Both the position numbers and the translations under genes were made by a program. Below the pieces are notes generated by a model that saw only the letters and a list, made by a program, of their open reading frames with translations, made no database searches and was not told where the DNA came from. From assembly GCF_028372415.1 (NCBI RefSeq), contig NC_092874.1, forward strand, positions 330,292,651 through 330,356,650: DNA of 64,000 nt, written 5' to 3'. This document shows positions 1-15,263 of this stretch, in pieces (the first letter of the stretch is position 1; each line of letters starts with the position of its first letter). Origin of the DNA: Notamacropus eugenii. Lineage: Eukaryota; Chordata; Mammalia; Diprotodontia; Macropodidae.

Positions 1-379
1 CCATTTGGACCCTGAATCTTGGTGTTTTCATCCAGTAAGTGCACTCCAGCTCTACCTCTGTAATTATTCTCTAAACGTGGAAATTAGTGAATTAGTGAAT
101 ATACAAATGGTTTATCCAGCGCCTCTTGGTCAAGCCACTGATCTCAGTCGTGCATGGGGACAAAGCTATTCCTTTCTTCCTCCCACCCACTTTCCAACTC
201 GAGCCCTTGGGGAATAGCCCTGACTCTTTTCACCTTCTATCAGCAAAGAAAGATAAAGCAGCCACCAAAGCCCTCCCATCCCCTCTCTCTACCCCTTTGC
301 ATCTCTAACCCTAAGGCAACAGCTAAACTGGCCAGGTTGAGACACCAGAAGGATCACGTGCCAGAGTCTCCTACTCACC
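1..379. other. Upstream flank, nothing recognised
   Basis: I find no convincing coding exon, repeat or RNA gene here. It is the 5' flank of the cathepsin L promoter region. Short open frames overlap on both strands without recognisable motifs. Confidence 0.5.
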
Positions 380-880
380 TGTGTTCCCACCTCTTCATCC
401 CTGCACAGCCCCTGGCTGCGATAGGCGATAGCACCAGGCAGGTTTAGCCCCGACACTCGCTTAAAAGAGGAGGCACCAGACCCAGGGCTGAGCAATCACT
501 CCTCCAGGACCCCCAAGTATCCTTCGGGGTCCGGCTCTCCTCCGGTCCCGCCGCTGCTGAGACGCTCAGGTGAAGGGTGGGCAAGCAGCAACTCCCAGGT
601 CCGAGGGAGGGGCTCGGAAAGGGGCGAACACCTTAAGCTCCAGGGGACCCCCGGGAAGGGAGGAGAAAAAGAGGACCGAGCCTGGGCTTGGGAAGGGGAA
701 GTTGAGGAAGAGTTTGTAGTTACTGTTGCTGCTGGCAGATGGGATTGGGTGAGCAGAGCTCGGCCTGGGGTGTGGGTTCTGCCTGAACGCGGGCTGTTGA
801 GTATGTAAGGATGTCACCTCTCCCGGAGGCTGCGTGAAACCAGGACCAGTTACCAGCATCTGCTTCCCAGGAAGGTTGTT
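380..880 (+). promoter_or_regulatory. CTSL: GC-rich CTSL promoter with probable untranslated exon 1 ending at 569
   Basis: Base composition changes sharply to GC-rich with many CpGs, unlike the AT-rich DNA around it. I see no TATA box in the expected place. A good splice donor (CAG|GTGAAG) lies at 569/570, so a non-coding first exon of about 60-130 bases ending at 569 is likely, followed by intron 1 (570-3504). Known mammalian CTSL genes have a GC-rich promoter and an untranslated exon 1, which fits. The transcription start itself is inferred and cannot be read from sequence alone. Confidence 0.55.
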
Positions 881-1954
881 AGGAAGCTCGGATGGGGGAG
901 CATCTGGAAAGCCCCCTGCAGACCTTACAACGCGTTAAAGGGATGTTTGCCTTTATTTTGATTACCATTACTGTTATGGAAGCGCAGGGAGCTGAGCCCG
1001 CACCTTAGGCGGTCTGGGGTGTTTTGGGCTCGCACTTAGTGGGAGAGGACATGATCAGGAGGAGGGTCAACTTTTGGATGGATTTGGGGATGAGGAGTGG
1101 CCAGCCCCGGGATGAACTGTGTCTTTCTTCCCGGATCTGATCTGGGCCTGTTCTCTCTCCCTTTCCCTGGTTTCTTCATCCCGATAATCTGGAACTCTTC
1201 TGGATTTCCTTTAGTTGCAAACCCACGCAGACTTACTTACCTTGGATGGGGGGCTAGGAAAGTGAAAATGTACTGGCTTGTTTCTGTGTGTCTCGTTCTG
1301 CTTGTAGGAGGAAAAAAGTTCCTCCAGGCCTGGATTGAAAGGTTCCTTACAAAGGTTCCTGGAAATCAACCACACCATGTCCCCAGCGTTGAGAATGGGG
1401 ATAGTGGAGAGAAGTGGGGCTCCTGGCCTCGGGCCAAGTCCCTTTTGCCTCCTTGGTGTTGTTGGGGATCCTGGCTCATGGGGGTGCCTCCACCTGACCT
1501 CATTTCCTGGCGAAGAGGGGTTGAGCTTGTTAACACAGAGGCTAATAGAAGTTTTTGCATACATGAATTTTGGATGTCCAGAGTTTCTATGACTTGCTTC
1601 TTTACTCCTGTATTTGTAAAAGATGGATTTTGGCCTGCACGCCCTTCAGATCTGAGGCTGATAAGATCTGAAAGTCTGAAGGTGGCTATCTCACTGAGCT
1701 GTAGGGAAGGCAGAAAAGGGTTACCTCCTCTCTCATTCCCTGTAAAGCCTTACCTTTAGGCAACTGGAAGGGAATTTAGGGAAACTGAGGCCCTGAGGTG
1801 AATATATGCCCATGTGGTAGTAAGTGGCAGTGGTCAGAATTGAATCTTGTATGTTCCTTGGTCATACTCCTAAGAAATAGAGCTGTTTTGAGTTCTGGAG
1901 ACAGGTCATTTAGTAATTATGTTTAGTGAGAGGCTTAGAAAGTTTGTGTTGTAG

Positions 1955-2055
1955 CTTTAAGAAAAACATTCATTTAGTACTATCATGTCCCAGGCGTTGT
2001 GCTATGCCCTGGGGTTATAGAGTCAAAAGATAGTCCCTGCCCACAATAAGGCCTT
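1955..2055 (-). repeat. L2 LINE 3'-end fragment in intron 1
   Basis: The stretch resembles the reverse complement of the L2 3' tail: a degraded 'tatgtgccaggcactgtgct' segment followed by 'agtccctgccc'. It is old and short. Confidence 0.5.
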
Positions 2056-2820
2056 ATTTTAATCCTAGGACACTTCCCACCCCCCACTTCAGGGAAAAGA
2101 TTTGTACTTGCCCAATATATATGTACATTTCTTTCTGTAAATCATACATACATTATTGTGCTAATAAAGACAAATAGAAACTTTTTAAAGTATCAGATTA
2201 AAATGAAATAATATGATTCTGGGGGCAATAGAAACACTGGAGTATAGTAGAGATGATAAGAGTAAATTATCTCTTTGGAATGATGTGAACTGCTGTGTGT
2301 GAGGGTAGGACGGAGAGGAGGAAGACTTGGGTCAGGGAGATGAGTTAGAACGCTACTGAAAAGTCCATTGGCAAGATGGTTAAGGCATAAACTAGGCTAT
2401 TGTGAAGACAAATGGGCGAGATGCTTTGGCAATTGATTGGATAGAAGGGAGAATTCAAGGTGAGACTGAGGTTCAGAACCTTGGAAGGAAGTGGATGGGT
2501 TAGAGGACAAAGATAAGGTAATAAAACCTGCATATCCCATACCCTTTTACCTCATCCTATGGGACTCAGAGGAAGAGAAATGGAGTCTTTTACTAGTCTC
2601 TGCTCCAGCTACAACCCTCTTTCTTCCCCCATTTTTCCAGGGCCTGCTGCTTGGTAGTAGTTTCATCACAGTTGCCTTGGATTGGGGGAGGTTGGGAACA
2701 TGAGAGAGAAGGCCAAGTAGGAAATTGTTAGAGTAATTATTTTAGAGAAAGGCCTTGTAGGTTGACAGTCAAGGAGTGCGATGTGGTTTAACCTCATCCT
2801 CTGAGTGGTTAACCATGATA

Positions 2821-3079
2821 ATAATAATTATAAAATAGTTAATGCTTTAAGATTTCCAAAGCACTTTACAAAGATTATCTCATTTTATCCTCACAACAAC
2901 CTTGTGAGGTAGGTGCTGTTATTATCCCCATTTTACAGATAAAGAAACTGAGGCTAAGAGTGGTTAAGTGATTTGCCTACAGCCCCACAGCTACTACTAA
3001 GTATCTGAGGCAGGATTTTAGCTTAGGTCTTCCTGACCACAGATCCAGCACCTGTTCAAGATGCCACCTGCCTCTAACC
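2821..3079 (-). repeat. CORE-SINE (MIR/Mar1 family) in intron 1
   Basis: This reads as the reverse complement of a tRNA-derived CORE-SINE. It shows the tail part (atctcattttatcctcacaa), the 'attttacagataaagaaact' core, the 'gtgatttgcctacagcc' block, and the tRNA-like head at its right end. The rest of intron 1 (570-3504) shows nothing else I recognise. Confidence 0.85.
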
Positions 3080-3513
3080 CACTATGGCTATCTTTACCTT
3101 GGCTTCCCTTTAGGGAACCACTGCCACGTAATATAGGGGGACATTTCATATTTTAAAAACAGTTACTGCTTTTGAACTGGATGTCAGTTTTAATTCTTGT
3201 ACTATTAGTGTTAGCACTGAGTTGAGCACTGTTTCTGGTTTTCATGTTTTTGTATCTATGTCTAAACCCTCTGAAAAACTCTGGATCAGCATTACATCTA
3301 TTGTATGTACCCTCACTGAACCCCACTCCCATACAATGCTTAATGCATTACTAGACAATATATGAATATCTGGTGAGATGAATTTTGTTTTTCCACTGGA
3401 AAAATTGTGTATATTTCCCCAAAGAAATAAGAGCTTGGATTTTAGGTTTTGCTTTAATTTTAATCACACATTTTATATCTCTTTCTTTCTTTTTTCCCCT
3501 TAAGGTTTGGAAC

Positions 3514-7037
<3,524 letters not shown>

Positions 7038-7245
7038 TGAGAATGAAGGAGGACTGCTTCCCAGAGAGATGGGACCTGCCCTGTGTCATCTGGGCTGAAA
7101 CACTACAATCAGCCAGTATCCAAAGAGTAATTTGAGTTTCTTCTGAGATTTCCACCTCTCTGAAATGTAAACACTACTTTGTTGTAAATAGCTTGTAATA
7201 TTGCTTAATTCAAAAACATAAATTTTCATTTGAAAATTGTATACC
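7038..7245 (+). other. CTSL: CTSL 3' UTR with a variant poly(A) signal
   Basis: The sequence after the stop codon is AT-rich with no repeat signature. No AATAAA is present in the expected stretch. A CATAAA at 7217-7222 is the best candidate signal, putting cleavage near 7235-7245. This is inferred; transcript ends would settle it. Confidence 0.4.
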
Positions 7246-7856
7246 TAGTGCTTTGTGTTTTAAAACAAACCTTCATTTGCTTTATATGAACTTTGGGAGA
7301 GCTGATTTCCTTCAATGTGTTTCAATTTTGTAGCAGGGAGAAGAAAGTTAGGTTTCTCATTTTTGGTCCTAGGTCTGAAGTCACTCAGTGGCTATAGATG
7401 GTTTCTGGGGTTGACATTACAACCTACTGATTGAAGTACAAATCGCTGGATGGCTTTGACTTGACTTCAGCCCTTTGAAAGGCAAAGCACGGGAAATTAT
7501 ATGCCAATTTTCAGGAGCCATTGTTAATCAATGCATAGGTTTGTTCTCTGACTGTCAAATCTGTTTCTTATTTAAATGTAGAAATAGATATATAGGCCTA
7601 AAGTGACCAAGAGCTGACATAAGTCATCCTTAAGTTCAAAGAGTTTTACAAGATGATTTACAAGATATACAATTTTATAATCAAAGCTGGTATTAAGCAT
7701 GATTTTTTTTTGGTCTTTTCTATCACCAACTTAAGGCCTTTGAATGAAATGACAATTTTTTTTTATTATTGGAATGAATCTTAGATTCTTAGATTAATAT
7801 TGATGTAGCACGAAATTTCAGAGGTTGCCAAAGTTCTTTTAAAAAGTTTCTTACAT

Positions 7857-8460
7857 TCAGTTAATCAGTAAAAAAGAAGTATCTACTATGTGCCAGTCTA
7901 AATAATGTGGATACAAATAAGAAGAAAGGCAGGCCTGCTGCAGCCAGCGCAGTCCAGCAGGTCCGAGGCGGTTATGGGGCTCACAGAGCGAGGATGAAAA
8001 GACAGGCGGGACACAGCAGTCTGAACAAGCTGAGTTTATTCTAGACATACTGAGCCAATAAATTAGGGGGTCGGGGTGCTTAAATAGTAAAAAACCATAG
8101 GGGTAGCAATTGAGGCATGAAACAGAACAGACTGTGATAAGTAGAAAGGGAGGCCTCAAGGCCTCTTTATCGGAATGTTATCCTGTATAGCAGGGGCCCT
8201 GAGTTCTGGAACTTCAACACCCGAATTCAAGGACATGCACCTGGGAACAACATATCACTTAACTTCTCAAGTCAGCTACTCTCCCTTGGAGGAGGGGAAC
8301 TCTTGATAAGGGGCTCTTTCAAACCCCCTCAAGGTTCTCTACACAGGCCCTCCCTTCAAGGAGCTTACAATCATAATTTGGGAGGACAAGACAAAAATAA
8401 GGTGAAAAAGGGTTGAGAAAAGTGCCAGGGAAGGCATTTGATTTAGGAGCTTGGTAAAAA
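7857..8460 (-). repeat. L2 LINE 3' fragment, split by a solo LTR
   Basis: The left part (7857-7935) carries the antisense L2 tail 'atctactatgtgccag' and 'ggatacaaataag'. The right part (8344-8460) continues with 'aaggagcttacaatc' and 'gggaggacaagac', which is the normal order of an antisense L2 3' end. The intervening block is an LTR with flanking duplications. Confidence 0.75.
7936..8343 (-). mobile_element. Solo LTR of an endogenous retrovirus (408 bp)
   Basis: The block begins TGCTGCAGCC and ends TTCTCTACA on the + strand (TG...CA), and is flanked by an exact 6-bp duplication, CAGGCC at 7930-7935 and 8344-8349. Read on the minus strand it has a TATA-like element and an AATAAA (reverse of 8033-8038) in the order expected for U3-R-U5. 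No internal viral sequence accompanies it. A 6-bp duplication is usual for class II-like elements. This is a fossil remnant inserted into an older L2. Confidence 0.82.
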
Positions 8461-8538
8461 AGCCAGAAGCCCTAAAGTCATTCACCCAGGTGAGAAATGA
8501 GGATATAATGTTAACTTATTTGAGCCTTCCCACTCTGA

Positions 8539-10135
8539 GGGGCAGCTAGGTAGTACAGTAGACAGAGCACTAGGCCTGGAGTCAAGAGGATCTGAATTCT
8601 AATCCAGCCTCACAGACACTAGCTGTGTGACCCTTGGCAACTCACTTAACCCTGTTTGCCTCAGTTCCTCATCTGTAAAATGAACTAGAAAAGGAAATGG
8701 CAAACCACTCCAGTATCTTTGCAAGAAAACCCAAATGTGGTCATGTAGAGTAGGAATGGACTGAAAGGATTCAATAACACTCTGTGAGGTAGATGTTCTT
8801 ATCCCCATTTGACAGAGGGAAACTGAGGTCAAGAAAGGTTGAGAAAATGACTTGACTAGGATCACCTCACTAATAAAATATCCATTGTCTCATCTGAACT
8901 TGAGTCTTCTCACTTTCAGGCCCAACAGTCAGTCACCATCCCAAGCTAAGTAATAGTCGTTAGTGGGATCAAGATCATTCTGCCACAAGGAGGGAAAGAT
9001 CAAATCATCTATTTCAGAGCTCCAAGAGTCCTTAGGAATGATCACCTCCAATCTGGTGTTTTACAGATGAGGAATCTCATTACACCAAAGTGACCTACCT
9101 GTCTGTTGGGACAGGCCTTGTTTGAGAGAAAGCTCCATGTGGAGTCAGAGGCACTGGGCTCTTCAGTCCAGCCTCTGCTGTGCACTTAGGGCATTGACTG
9201 GACAAGTGACTAAATCTCTGGGTTTCAAGTCTCCTCATCTGGAATGTGATGAAGTGATTAGACTAGACTACTTCTAATGTCCTTTTGAGCACTAAACCTG
9301 TGAGCCTAGGACTTCCAGTTAATTGTCTCTCTGCTTCTGTCACAGAATGGTCAAAAATACAAAGGGAGAACTGGGCAATTCAGGATTTAGTCTTAATGAA
9401 CTGGGTTTTCATTTTGTTTCTGCCATGTATGAGGTAGCACAGTGGTACTATGATAAGTGGGTTAGGATTGACTCAGGAAGCCCTGAGTTCGAGTTTGACC
9501 TCAGACACTTCCTATGTGACCTTAGACAAGTCACTTAACCCTATTTGCCTCAGTTTCCTTGATTGTAAAATGGGAAAACATCTTGCTGGGTTATCAAATG
9601 AGATTATATCTGTGAAGTGCTTAAGAGTGCCTGGAATGTAGTAGGCACCATATAAATGTATAATCTGCCCCGACTTAGAGGCAACTAGATTGTACAATGC
9701 ATAGAGCTCTTGAGTTCAAATCTGGCCTTAGACACTCAGTACATGACCTTGGGCATGTGACATCTCCAGTGTGCCTTGGAGGCAACTAGGTGGTTCAGTG
9801 GATAGAACCCTAGGCCTGGAGTCAAGAAGAACTGAATTCAAATCCAATTCCAACACTTAGTAGCTATATGATGCTAGATTAGTCACTGAACCTTTATTTG
9901 TCTTAATCATTTGGAGAAGGAAATTGTGAACCACTTCAGTATCTGTACCATGGAAACCTCATGGACCACAACCCACCTCAACCCCACATCCTAGAGATGG
10001 GGCTTTAGATAAGTAACAATGTTTCTCCCTGGACTTCCATTTGCATTCATCTCCAAAATGAGGGGATAAGACTACATGACCACTGAAGTTCCCTTCTGGC
10101 TCTAAATTCACCATCTTGTAATCCTCTGTTTCCTC
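8539..10135 (+). repeat. Cluster of CORE-SINEs
   Basis: Tandemly placed but independent SINE copies fill this stretch. They are Mar1 at 8539-8780 (+), a MIR-type copy at about 8781-8935 (-), a MIR-type copy at 9127-9310 (+), a CORE-SINE with full 3' part at 9433-9668 (+), a truncated Mar1 head at 9676-9770 (+), Mar1 at 9779-9985 (+), and a SINE tail at 10025-10130 (+). Signatures are 'ggcagctaggt' heads, 'gtgacc.tgggcaagtcactt' boxes and 'tcatctgtaaaatg' cores. Region 8936-9126 has only weak SINE-like fragments. Confidence 0.8.
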
Positions 10136-10200
10136 TGTTCACTTTTAGCAGCATGATGAGAATAGCTCCTTTCAAATGAGAATTGCAGAGGGTCTTTCAG

Positions 10201-10900
10201 GAGCCAAGTTGGCAGAGTAACCAGTAAGGCACACTCATTCTCCCTTGTCAACCTCTAAAAACACAGAAAATATTGCCCCAGGAAAATTCCTAGAAAAGCT
10301 GACTCAGCAGACAGGGGTGCAGCAACCTCGTAGCCAGTGAAGCTTGAGGGATTAATGGGAAAGGTCCCTCTTGCTTTGGCAAAATAATACAGGATGGGAG
10401 GCATCCCAGTAAGCCAGAAGCAAGACTTGCCTCAGCAAACCAGAGGGAAATCTTGAGCCCCAGGTTGGTGGAGCAGGCAAGTGCCAGCACCAGCACCTCT
10501 GAGTGCCTTGCAAGGCACAGGAAAGGGAACCAGTAGACCCCAGGTTGGAAAACCACCATGTGCACCAGCAGACAGGCATCCTCCAGCAACCAAACCTTCC
10601 AGTGCTTTAAAGAAGCCCAGATGTGAAGGCACCCCATAGGGGGCAGACTCCCCCCCAGTTCTCCATGAGAGCTCCAGTATTGCTGACCCCAGCTCAGCAC
10701 TAGGTAAGCTACCAGTCCCCTATAGCCTCCAGCTTCTATCACCTGAGGCTCCAGCACACGAAGACAGTGAATAGGTCCCTGGCCCCCAGTGCAAGAACCT
10801 TGGATCAGTGCCTCCTATGCTCCAGCAGGAGAACTTTACTTTAAAAGCCAAGAAATAGGGAAACATCATGAGCAAAAAGCAGAAAGAGACAATAACCATA
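10201..10900 (+). mobile_element. L1-lineage 5' UTR and first codons of ORF1, truncated
   Basis: It starts 'gagccaagttggcagagtaa', which matches the 'gagccaagatggcagagtg' opening of the full-length L1 at 22146. About 670 bases of 5'-UTR-like sequence follow, then an ATG at 10868 opening MSKKQKETITIDS. That resembles the start of the other two LINE ORF1s here (K..KTIES and K..KTIEGY). The L1 similarity stops at about 10900 and RTE sequence begins. The open frames on the minus strand here are not genes. Confidence 0.65.
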
Positions 10901-11830
10901 GATTCCATCAGCCACCACCACACCATCCATAAGTGGAACCATCAGTTACAACAAAATGGAGAAATTCTGAATGCTGTGGATAAGTTCATTTACCTTGGTA
11001 GTGTACTTTCCAGGGATGGACACATTGACAATGAGATTGATGCACGCATTGCCAGAGCTAGCTCAGTGTTTAGGAGTTTCTGAAGAAAAGTTTGGGAGAG
11101 AAGAGGTGTTAGACTGATTACCAAAGTGGAAGGTCTACAGAGCTGTTGTGCTGACCTCATTGTTATATGCTTGTGAAAAATGGACAGTCTACCAGTGCCA
11201 TGCCAGAAAAATGAATCATTTGCATTGGAACTGTCTTAAGAAGATTCTGAGAGTCACCTGGCAGGATAAGGGTACCAGACACTGAAATCCTTGCTTGAGC
11301 TGAACTGCCAAGCATTCAAACTATGCTTCAGAGAGCGCAACTCCAATGGGCTCACCACGTGGTTGGAATGCAAAATGTGCACTTGCTGAAAAGACAATGG
11401 AGAACTCTCATGGGGCAAGTAATCACATGGTGGTCAGAAGAAGCAATAGAGAAGCGACACAAGACACTCTCAAGGTCTCTCTCAAGAACTTTGGATTTGA
11501 CTGTGCAACATGGGGGACACTGGCATAGGACCGCTCAGCATGGCATGTCCACATCAGAAAGGGTGCTGTGCTCTAACAGCAAAGCAGAATTAAGACAGCA
11601 CAAATTAAATATAGGATGCACAGATTTGGGATATCCACCCCAAATATTAAAATGCACTATCTGTGCCCAACCTGTGGTAGAGCATTCTGAGCTCATATTG
11701 GTCTGATCAGTCACAGTTGGAAACGCTGAAATTTCACTTTTCTATGGTGATGTCATTTGCATTCTCTTCTAAGACAAAGGACAACAACCATTCAAACAGC
11801 ATCAAGTATCCTCTTCCTAGTCATCTCCTT
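10900..11830 (+). mobile_element. RTE-clade LINE, 3' part of ORF2 and 3' end
   Basis: Translation shows the carboxy-terminal end of an RTE/BovB-like reverse transcriptase protein. It has NAVDKFIYLGSVLSRDG (about 10975-11025), the DARIARASS segment, the YRAV-like and cysteine-rich block after 11130, and LQRAQLQWAHHVV near 11325. Several frame changes and stops show it is dead. The end, 'aagacaaaggacaacaacc' near 11773, is the RTE 3' terminus. No exact flanking duplication was found. Confidence 0.75.
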
Positions 11831-12374
11831 AATAAAGAAAATAAGGAATCCTTTCAAAAAAAAATAAAGAGTTGACAATTTGAATAAGGATCCAGGGAAG
11901 ACACAGAAACATTTTCATAAATGGTATATAGAAAAGCTATCTCATCCAACATACTTTCTGAATCTCAGGTATGGAAAAAGTAATACTGTGTAGTTTACCT
12001 ATAGGATTTACAAACTCTGCTTACTCAAGAAGGCAGCAAAGAGCTCACTCCTCAAAGTCACTTTAAAAAAAAATTCTGTTGATTTGTTTGGTTCTGCCAT
12101 GAGAAAGGCTAGGGGTTTTGCTTAAGATTTTGCCCCCTTTTAAGTATGTTTATTTGAGTTTGGTGGAATGAAATATAATTTTAAAATTTAAATGTATAAA
12201 AGTGATATTTGAAAGGAAAATAACCATTTTTATCTCACTAAATAGATTGATTTCACTGACTTACTACAGTCATTCATTCTTGCTGACTAAGCCCTGACTT
12301 CTTGTTTCAGGTGAACGCTCCTTTTCCCTCATCTGGAACCTCGCCAGGATGAGAGTTTTGTAAAATGTCTGGTA
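11831..12374. other. AT-rich DNA, nothing recognised
   Basis: No gene or nameable repeat is visible. The stretch contains short A runs (11855, 12064) and ends at the duplication flanking the next LTR. Confidence 0.5.
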
Positions 12375-12378
12375 TTGT

Positions 12379-12792
12379 TGTGCCCGGGGCGACTCCCGGG
12401 CCTTCGCCTTCTACGTACCTATCCCCGGTCTTCGGACGTCTCCGGTCCCTCTCCTGGTTGGGGGAGGGGAATTCCCTCTCCCTGTTGGGGGAGGGGAATA
12501 AACAGGCAGAGCACCCGAAAGGAGTTGCAGCCAGCAAGCTTTATTGCGTTTCTTCTCCCTCCAGCTCTCGTGGTCATCCCCTTTTATTATCCCTTGTCTC
12601 CTCCCCCGTACCTCCCATGGGTGGGCGAGCTCCTCCCAAGTGCCTCCCCGTGGGTGGAGCCAGCCTGTTACCAGGGCCATCCCAGTACCCCGTGGCTTGC
12701 TAGAACAGCTAGCCTGCCACGTAAGCAGGTTCGGACCCTCAGGCGTCTCACGGTCCTCACAGGGGACCCCGGTCCAGAGCTGTCCCCCAACA
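12379..12792 (-). mobile_element. Solo LTR of an endogenous retrovirus (414 bp)
   Basis: A GC-rich island bounded by TGTGCCCGGG and CCCCCAACA on the + strand, with a 4-bp duplication TTGT at 12375-12378 and 12793-12796. On the minus strand it begins TGTTGGGGGACAGC, has a TATA-like 'ataataaaag' followed about 50 bp later by CAATAAAGC, and closes with CCCGGGCACA. The 4-bp duplication and the layout suggest a class I (gammaretrovirus-like) LTR. There is no internal region. It is a solo fossil, and the open frames over it are by-products of its base composition. Confidence 0.82.
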
Positions 12793-13429
12793 TTGTTGCT
12801 TCATAGGCGGTGTGGAGATTACAGCCATTCAGCACCTCCCAAGGGGTGAATCATAGTCAGGAGACAAGGGAGTGTAGGGTGAAGCTGCTTCCTTTACAAT
12901 TATCTGACTGATATTAGAACTTTGGGGGTGGAGAACAGAAATCAGGGTCTTTGTTGGCAAAGACCCATGCTCCTGAACTTTGGCAGGGGATAGTAAGTCA
13001 GTATTCAATACTTGGTGAGGAGTTCATTAAAGCAGGGATCCTGGTGCTGTGCTAAGACTGACTATCCTGAAGCATGGGTCCAGTTGCAGCTCTTCAAAGT
13101 CACAGTTCACCACCAACACCGTGGAAGTGGGATGGAATGGAAGTCAGAGAATCTGGCTAAAATCCCAGGACCCACTTCCTGTGTGACAGGAGTGAATTAT
13201 TTTACCTTGCTCAGCCTCAGTTTCCTCCCTGGTGCCTTCCATCTCAAAATCTGTGTTTCTTCCATCTGCTTATTTACATGAACTTCTCCTGCTTCAGTTT
13301 CCTTACTTGTAAAATTCACAAGATGGTGTCCAAGATCCCTTCCAGAAATAATGATCTATGAAGTACCAACCCCAACTCCCCCACCCCCCCCCCCAAAAAA
13401 AAAAGGAGAAAATGGCTTCTTCATTGGGC
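12793..13429. repeat. Mostly unrecognised DNA with a degraded SINE and a C/A run
   Basis: No gene is seen. About 13140-13365 (+) looks like a decayed CORE-SINE (cacttcctgtgtgac, cctcagtttcctccc, ttacttgtaaaat). A homopolymeric C run followed by an A run lies at about 13382-13404. Confidence 0.45.
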
Positions 13430-14165
13430 AGTCAGTCAATGCACATTTATTAAGTGCTTCCTGTAGGCCAAGCACCATGCCAGGCTCTGAGGCTATAAAG
13501 AAAGACAAAACTAGCTTCTGACCACGAGGAGTTCAAATCCAAATAGAGGAGACAACATATAAATACAATTAGCTCCAGATTTGCACCACTAGTACAATAG
13601 GCTAATTCACACAGTATATTCCCATTATTTCCATCTGGTAAGAATCAGTTACCAGATTTTATCTAATTATTACCTCAAATATTGTTCATTGGATGCATAA
13701 AACCAGACCACTTCACAGGAGTTAATATTTGCACTGACTTAGTTCTCAGCAGGGGGCATAGGAGGTAGATCTCAGAGGGGAATGGACATGATTCCTACAG
13801 AAGGTGTTGTAATTGACACTTGCTGTTGCTGTTGGTCCTTTGTTCTCAGAGGACCATTGATAGAAGGAGGGTGATGTCTTGAATTTCAAGTGAATTGGAT
13901 TTCAGTGAGGCAGGGCTGAAGGAAGCTTCAGAAACTAAGAGCAGAAGTGAGGAAGGACAGCACTCCAGGCATGGGGAACAGCTTGTACAAAAACAGGGAG
14001 GTGGGAAAATGTTTGAGGAACAACAAGTAGGCTGGTATATAGCTGGATGGTAGAATTTGGGAAAGGAAATGTGAAAGGATTGGAAAGCTAAGAGGAGGCC
14101 AGGCCCTGCAGAGCTTTCAATGCCAACCTGAAGACTTTACATTTGATTCTAACTATTTCTTTTTC
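13430..14165 (-). repeat. L2 LINE 3' half, antisense, with an RTE-type tail inside
   Basis: Antisense L2 landmarks occur in order: 'atttattaagtgcttcc', 'gaggagacaacatataaata', 'actccaggcatggggaacag', 'gaggaacaacaagtaggc', 'gccaggccctgcagagc'. At 13810-13885 it is interrupted by an antisense RTE 3'-end or RTE-derived SINE (ttggtcctttgttctcagag). Confidence 0.75.
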
Positions 14166-14583
14166 TAAACTGTGTAACCCACCATTCCTCTCATTGGCTG
14201 CCGAACCTCCAGATATCCAAAAATCATAGTGTTGCTTCCAATTTTGAATATGTTCACACTGAATATTTGTTTTCCTGTCACCATGAAAAAACAAAACATG
14301 GAGGTGGAGAAGAAGGGCTGACAAAGTCGTTCCAAAAGGCACTCGATTTTAACTCATCAGAAAGTTCTTCCTTATTTTAAGTTGAAATGTGTTTCCCAGT
14401 AACCTCCCTGTATGAGTTCCTCTTCTGCCTCATAGAGCCACACAAAATTCTAATTCCTAGTCCAAATGATGGCTTCTGAAACATTCAGATATTTGAAATA
14501 TTTGAAGATCAATAGTATACTATCTGCTATGGCCTACCTTCCTGAGGTTAAAAATCCTGACTTCTTTCACCCCGTACTGGTGT
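14166..14583. other. Unrecognised single-copy-like DNA
   Basis: I see no gene or clear repeat. The short frames on either strand lack recognisable motifs. The block ends at the GTGT duplication before the next LTR. Confidence 0.5.
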
Positions 14584-15263
14584 TGATGAGGGCTAGAGAG
14601 ATGGAACTACAGACCGGAGTTACCTGCATGGGCTATCTGGGAACAAATCACGGATTGAAGCTTTCTTGAGAACAAGGTAAAGATTTATTATGCTTTTTCA
14701 GCAGGCAAGAGTTCTTAGGGAATCTTCAACCTTAAAGGGGTACAGGTAAAGTTTATATAGGATATTGTATAGTAAAACATGTGCCAAATATGCTAACTAG
14801 GGGATTCAGGGTGGGTTTAGGGAGTGGTTAGTTTGGTTTTTTTTTTGCTTTTATTTACTTTTAGTTTTCAACATTCATTTCCATAAGATTTTGAGTTCCA
14901 AATTTTCTTCCCATCTCTCCACTCCTCCCTCCCCAAGATGCCATGCATTCTGATTACTCCTTCCCCCAATCTGCCCTCCCTTCTATCATAATCTTCTCTT
15001 CCCTTATCCCTATCTTCTCTATTTTCTTGTAGGGCAAGATAGATTTCTATACCCTATTACGTGTATTTCTTATTTCCCAGTGGCACGCAAAAACAATTTT
15101 TAACATTTGTTACAAAAACTTTGAGTTCCAATTTCTCTCCCTTCCTCCCTCCACACTCATTACCCCTGAGAAGGCAAACAACTCAATATAGGCTATATGT
15201 GTGCAGTTATGCAAAAAACTTCCATAATAGTCATGTTGTGAAAGACTAAACTGTATTTCCCTC

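Noticed and set aside
1097-1759. 220-codon open frame on + in CTSL intron 1
   Set aside because: It has no recognisable domain, compositional bias or splice logic, and it lies inside the intron of a well-defined gene. Frames overlap on the other strand.
10290-10757. 155-codon minus-strand frame
   Set aside because: It is antisense to the GC-rich L1-type 5' UTR and has no protein motif.
12365-12849. Overlapping frames of 76-143 codons on both strands
   Set aside because: They lie over a GC-rich solo LTR and reflect composition, not coding.
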